A DNA stretch of 64,000 bases from assembly GCA_001769835.1 (NCBI GenBank), contig MEPR01000068.1, positions 17,420-81,419 of the forward strand, in the 5' to 3' direction. Below are positions 61,183 to 64,000 of the stretch, one piece after another. Under the pieces are notes generated by a model. That model did not search any database. It was not told the DNA's origin and was given only the letters and a program-made list of their open reading frames with translations. Within the stretch, counting starts at the first letter, position 1. Every line of letters starts with the position of its first letter. The stretch is from Bdellovibrionales bacterium GWB1_55_8 (GTDB lineage: Bacteria > Bdellovibrionota > UBA1018). The position numbers and the translations under genes were made by a program.

Positions 61183-62703
61183 ATGATGCATCCGAAAGTC
61201 CTGGTTGCGGGGGCGTTCCTCCTCACCACCCTCATGGGCGCGTCCCAGTTGGCAGTTGCGGATAAAACCACAGACAGCGAAAAAACAAGCACCAGTGCTT
61301 CAGTGCAGTTCGACCCGAACATCTTCGTGAAGCTTGCGAAGAAGATCGTGCCGTCGGTCGTGAACATTTCAACATTCACCTCAGCCAAAGCTCAACTTGC
61401 GCCCGGGAACCCGGATGATCTGCTCCATCGTTTTTTTGAGGATATGTTACGCCAACGCCGTGGCGGACGCGGAACCCCCTCACCCAACCAGGAACCCGGC
61501 GATGATGACGGCGAACCCCGCCTTGGCCCGAAGGCGATGTCTCTTGGGACAGGTTTCATCATCGATGCGTCGGGCCTGATCCTTACCAACAACCACGTCG
61601 TTGGAGACGCCGACGAGATCAAGATTTCTTTTACTGAGTCGGAAGAGGAAGTACCCACGGATGGTGAAGTGGTCGGACGGGACCCCGAGCTGGATGTCGC
61701 GCTGATCAAAGTCAAAACCACCCGAGTACTCGAACCAGTCATTTTCGGAGACTCCGAAAATCTTGAAGTCGGCGAATACGTGATCGCCGTAGGGAACCCT
61801 TTCGGTCAGGGCCATTCGGTGACACACGGCATCGTTTCGGCAAAAGGGCGCCTCGCTCCGGATTTTCCGCTTGCGAAGTACATCCAGACCGACGCTCCGA
61901 TCAATCCCGGGAATTCCGGCGGACCGCTTGTGAATCTCAAAGGCGAAGTCATCGGAATCAACAATGCGATCGAAGCCCGGGCCCAAGGCATCGGTTTCGC
62001 GATTCCGATCAGCACCGTTAAACTGGTGCTTCCGCAGCTGCGCACAAAAGGAAGCGTCACCCGCGGTTACATCGGCATCCTGGTCCATGAGCTGACGCCG
62101 GAAATCGCTGCAAAGCTCAACCTGTCGAAGAATATTCGCGCCCCGCTGGTCAGTCAGGTTTTCGCAGGCGAACCAGCGGACAAGGCGGGAATCAAGCCGT
62201 ACGATTTGATCCTGGAATTTGACGGAAAACCTGTCCGCTCGCACTCCGATCTGATCGCAGCTGTCACGGCAGTACCGGTCGGAACCTCCGTGCCGGTCAA
62301 GATCATGCGCTCGGGGAAGGAGCAAAGCCTTACCATTGCGGTGATCCAGCGCCCGACGGGGCAGCAGAAAGCGCCCGAAAAAAAGAAAAAGGGCGAAAAG
62401 AAACAAGGCCGGATCGATACCGGGATGATTCTGGAAAACCTGACGCCTGAAATAGCGACGGAAATGGGAATCACGGGAATGGACCGGGGCGTCGTGGTGT
62501 CATCGACCGCTTATCAGGGTCCTGCCGACAATGCGGGGATTCTGAGAGGCGATATCATTCTCGAGGTCGATCGCAAGCCTGTCAAAACAGTAGAGGAATT
62601 CTTTGGCTTCGTGAACAAGCGAAAAAGCTTTCTTCTCAGGATCCGACGAAGCGACCCTCAGGGTGGCGACGGGTTCCTCGTGATCGTGCTCGATCTGAAA
62701 TAA
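61183..62703 (+). CDS. degP: DegP/HtrA-family periplasmic serine endoprotease
   Basis: LTNNHVVGDADEI, DVALIKVK, INPGNSGGPLVNLKGEVIGINNAI; two PDZ domains. Confidence 0.95.
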   Translation: MMHPKVLVAGAFLLTTLMGASQLAVADKTTDSEKTSTSASVQFDPNIFVKLAKKIVPSVVNISTFTSAKAQLAPGNPDDLLHRFFEDMLRQRRGGRGTPSPNQEPGDDDGEPRLGPKAMSLGTGFIIDASGLILTNNHVVGDADEIKISFTESEEEVPTDGEVVGRDPELDVALIKVKTTRVLEPVIFGDSENLEVGEYVIAVGNPFGQGHSVTHGIVSAKGRLAPDFPLAKYIQTDAPINPGNSGGPLVNLKGEVIGINNAIEARAQGIGFAIPISTVKLVLPQLRTKGSVTRGYIGILVHELTPEIAAKLNLSKNIRAPLVSQVFAGEPADKAGIKPYDLILEFDGKPVRSHSDLIAAVTAVPVGTSVPVKIMRSGKEQSLTIAVIQRPTGQQKAPEKKKKGEKKQGRIDTGMILENLTPEIATEMGITGMDRGVVVSSTAYQGPADNAGILRGDIILEVDRKPVKTVEEFFGFVNKRKSFLLRIRRSDPQGGDGFLVIVLDLK

Positions 62704-62795
62704 CAAGCAGCTGAAGCCGAGCGCTTGACGGTTCGCGTTTTGCTCCCATCTTAAAATGAGAACGCGCCATATGAATGGCGCAAGGGAGATGGACT

Positions 62796-64000
62796 ATGCC
62801 AGCCAAGTTCACGCACAGCGCTCAGGAAACACTGCAAGCAGCCCAAGCAGAAGCGCTGCGGCGCGATCACCAGGAGATCCAGCCCGAACACCTGCTTTGG
62901 GCGATGTTAGCTTCCGAGGAAAACTCCGTCGTTCCGAACATTCTGCAGGTTGCCGGGACAGATCTACAGGCCTTCAAGAACCGCATCGGCGAAGCGCTCA
63001 AACGCCTTCCCAAGGTGACCGGCGGCAACGGGCAGGTTTACGCGGCAACCGCGTTGAACCGAGTTTTGGCGCTCTCGGAGGATGAGGCAAAATCGCTGGA
63101 TGACGAATTTATCGCTAACGAACATTTTCTGCTCGCAATTCTGACTCCGCAGCTCAAGTCGAGCGCCGCAGGCCGAATCCTTTCGGAGAGCGGAGTGAAA
63201 CGGGAGCCACTTATCGAGGCGATAAAGAAAATCCGCGGAGGCGCGAAAATCCAGGACCCGGAACCCGAAGGTAAATACCGGGCGCTTGAAAAGTATTGTC
63301 GGGATCTGACAGCGCTCGCGGCAAAACAGAAACTCGATCCGGTGATCGGCAGAGACGAGGAAATCCGTCGTGTCGTACAGGTTCTTTCCAGGCGGACAAA
63401 AAACAACCCGGTCCTGATCGGTGAGCCGGGTGTCGGGAAGACAGCGATCGCCGAAGGGCTGGCGCAGCGAATCGTGAACGGAGATGTTCCGGAAGGGCTC
63501 AAGAAAAAGCGACTGCTTGTATTGGATCTCGGCGCGTTGATTGCCGGCGCGAAATTCAGGGGCGAGTTCGAGGAACGACTGAAAGCCGTCCTGAAAGAAG
63601 TCTCGGCGGCAGAGGGCCAGCTGATCCTCTTCATCGACGAACTGCACACCCTGGTGGGTGCCGGCGCGGCCGAAGGTGCGATGGACGCGTCCAATATGCT
63701 AAAGCCCGCGCTCGCCCGAGGTGAGCTGCGTGCAATCGGTGCCACAACCCTGGACGAATACCGAAAGCACATCGAGAAAGATGCGGCTCTGGAGCGGCGC
63801 TTTCAGCCGGTTCTCGTGAAAGAGCCATCGGTGGAGGACACCATCAGCATTCTGCGGGGTTTAAGGGAACGGTACGAGGTTCATCATGGAGTTTCCATCC
63901 GCGACGCCGCTCTTGTGGCCGCGGCCACCCTCTCCCACCGATACATCACGGATCGCTTCCTCCCTGACAAGGCGATCGACCTGGTAGATGAGGCGGCTTC
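62796..64000 (+). CDS. clpB: ATP-dependent chaperone ClpB, 5' part (runs off window end)
   Basis: Read directly: [38 protein letters not shown] ... [57 protein letters not shown]. Confidence 0.97.
   Translation, partial: MPAKFTHSAQETLQAAQAEALRRDHQEIQPEHLLWAMLASEENSVVPNILQVAGTDLQAFKNRIGEALKRLPKVTGGNGQVYAATALNRVLALSEDEAKSLDDEFIANEHFLLAILTPQLKSSAAGRILSESGVKREPLIEAIKKIRGGAKIQDPEPEGKYRALEKYCRDLTALAAKQKLDPVIGRDEEIRRVVQVLSRRTKNNPVLIGEPGVGKTAIAEGLAQRIVNGDVPEGLKKKRLLVLDLGALIAGAKFRGEFEERLKAVLKEVSAAEGQLILFIDELHTLVGAGAAEGAMDASNMLKPALARGELRAIGATTLDEYRKHIEKDAALERRFQPVLVKEPSVEDTISILRGLRERYEVHHGVSIRDAALVAAATLSHRYITDRFLPDKAIDLVDEAA

Noticed and set aside
61480-62406. 308-aa minus-strand ORF
   Set aside because: Antisense to degP
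62756-63085. 109-aa plus-strand ORF and long minus ORFs (62964-63647, 63038-63772)
   Set aside because: Out of frame with or antisense to the unambiguous clpB reading frame starting at 62796

Overview
The window is a 64 kb bacterial chromosomal segment. Gene content and a TIGR02147-type regulator suggest a Bdellovibrionota/Oligoflexia-like delta-proteobacterial relative, but this placement is inference and was not tested. The left part is a housekeeping block on the minus strand: tRNA-Thr(TGT), tRNA-Tyr, tRNA-Gly, tRNA-Thr(GGT), tuf, rpmG, tRNA-Trp, secE, nusG, rplK, rplA, rplJ, rplL, rpoB, rpoC, tRNA-Val. It is followed by rlmB, pyrF, proS, NtrX/NtrY-type regulators, pyrD, a rRNA m5C methyltransferase, an acyl-CoA dehydrogenase, rsgA, and serA convergent with a D-2-hydroxyglutarate dehydrogenase-like FAD enzyme. 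The right part contains an iron-handling neighbourhood (ferritin-like/VIT1 protein, rubrerythrin-like protein, ArsR-feoA-feoB-Cys-rich protein, ExbB/ExbD), kamA, an HDOD / histidine kinase / sigma-54 activator / diguanylate cyclase block, fabI-add, a GAF-PilT operon, degP and the start of clpB. No CRISPR array, intact transposon, prophage or rRNA operon was seen. The most interesting leads are: a 23-aa lysine-rich microprotein ORF with its own RBS and terminator; a sigma-54-like promoter in front of the GGDEF gene next to a sigma-54 activator; a patatin-like protein with Ser-to-Cys and Asp-to-Thr changes at the expected catalytic positions; an HtpX-like protein lacking HExxH; a small secreted protein with a possible caspase-like His/Cys dyad next to a TIGR02147 regulator; and a candidate leaderless serA. 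Nothing here was confirmed by database search.
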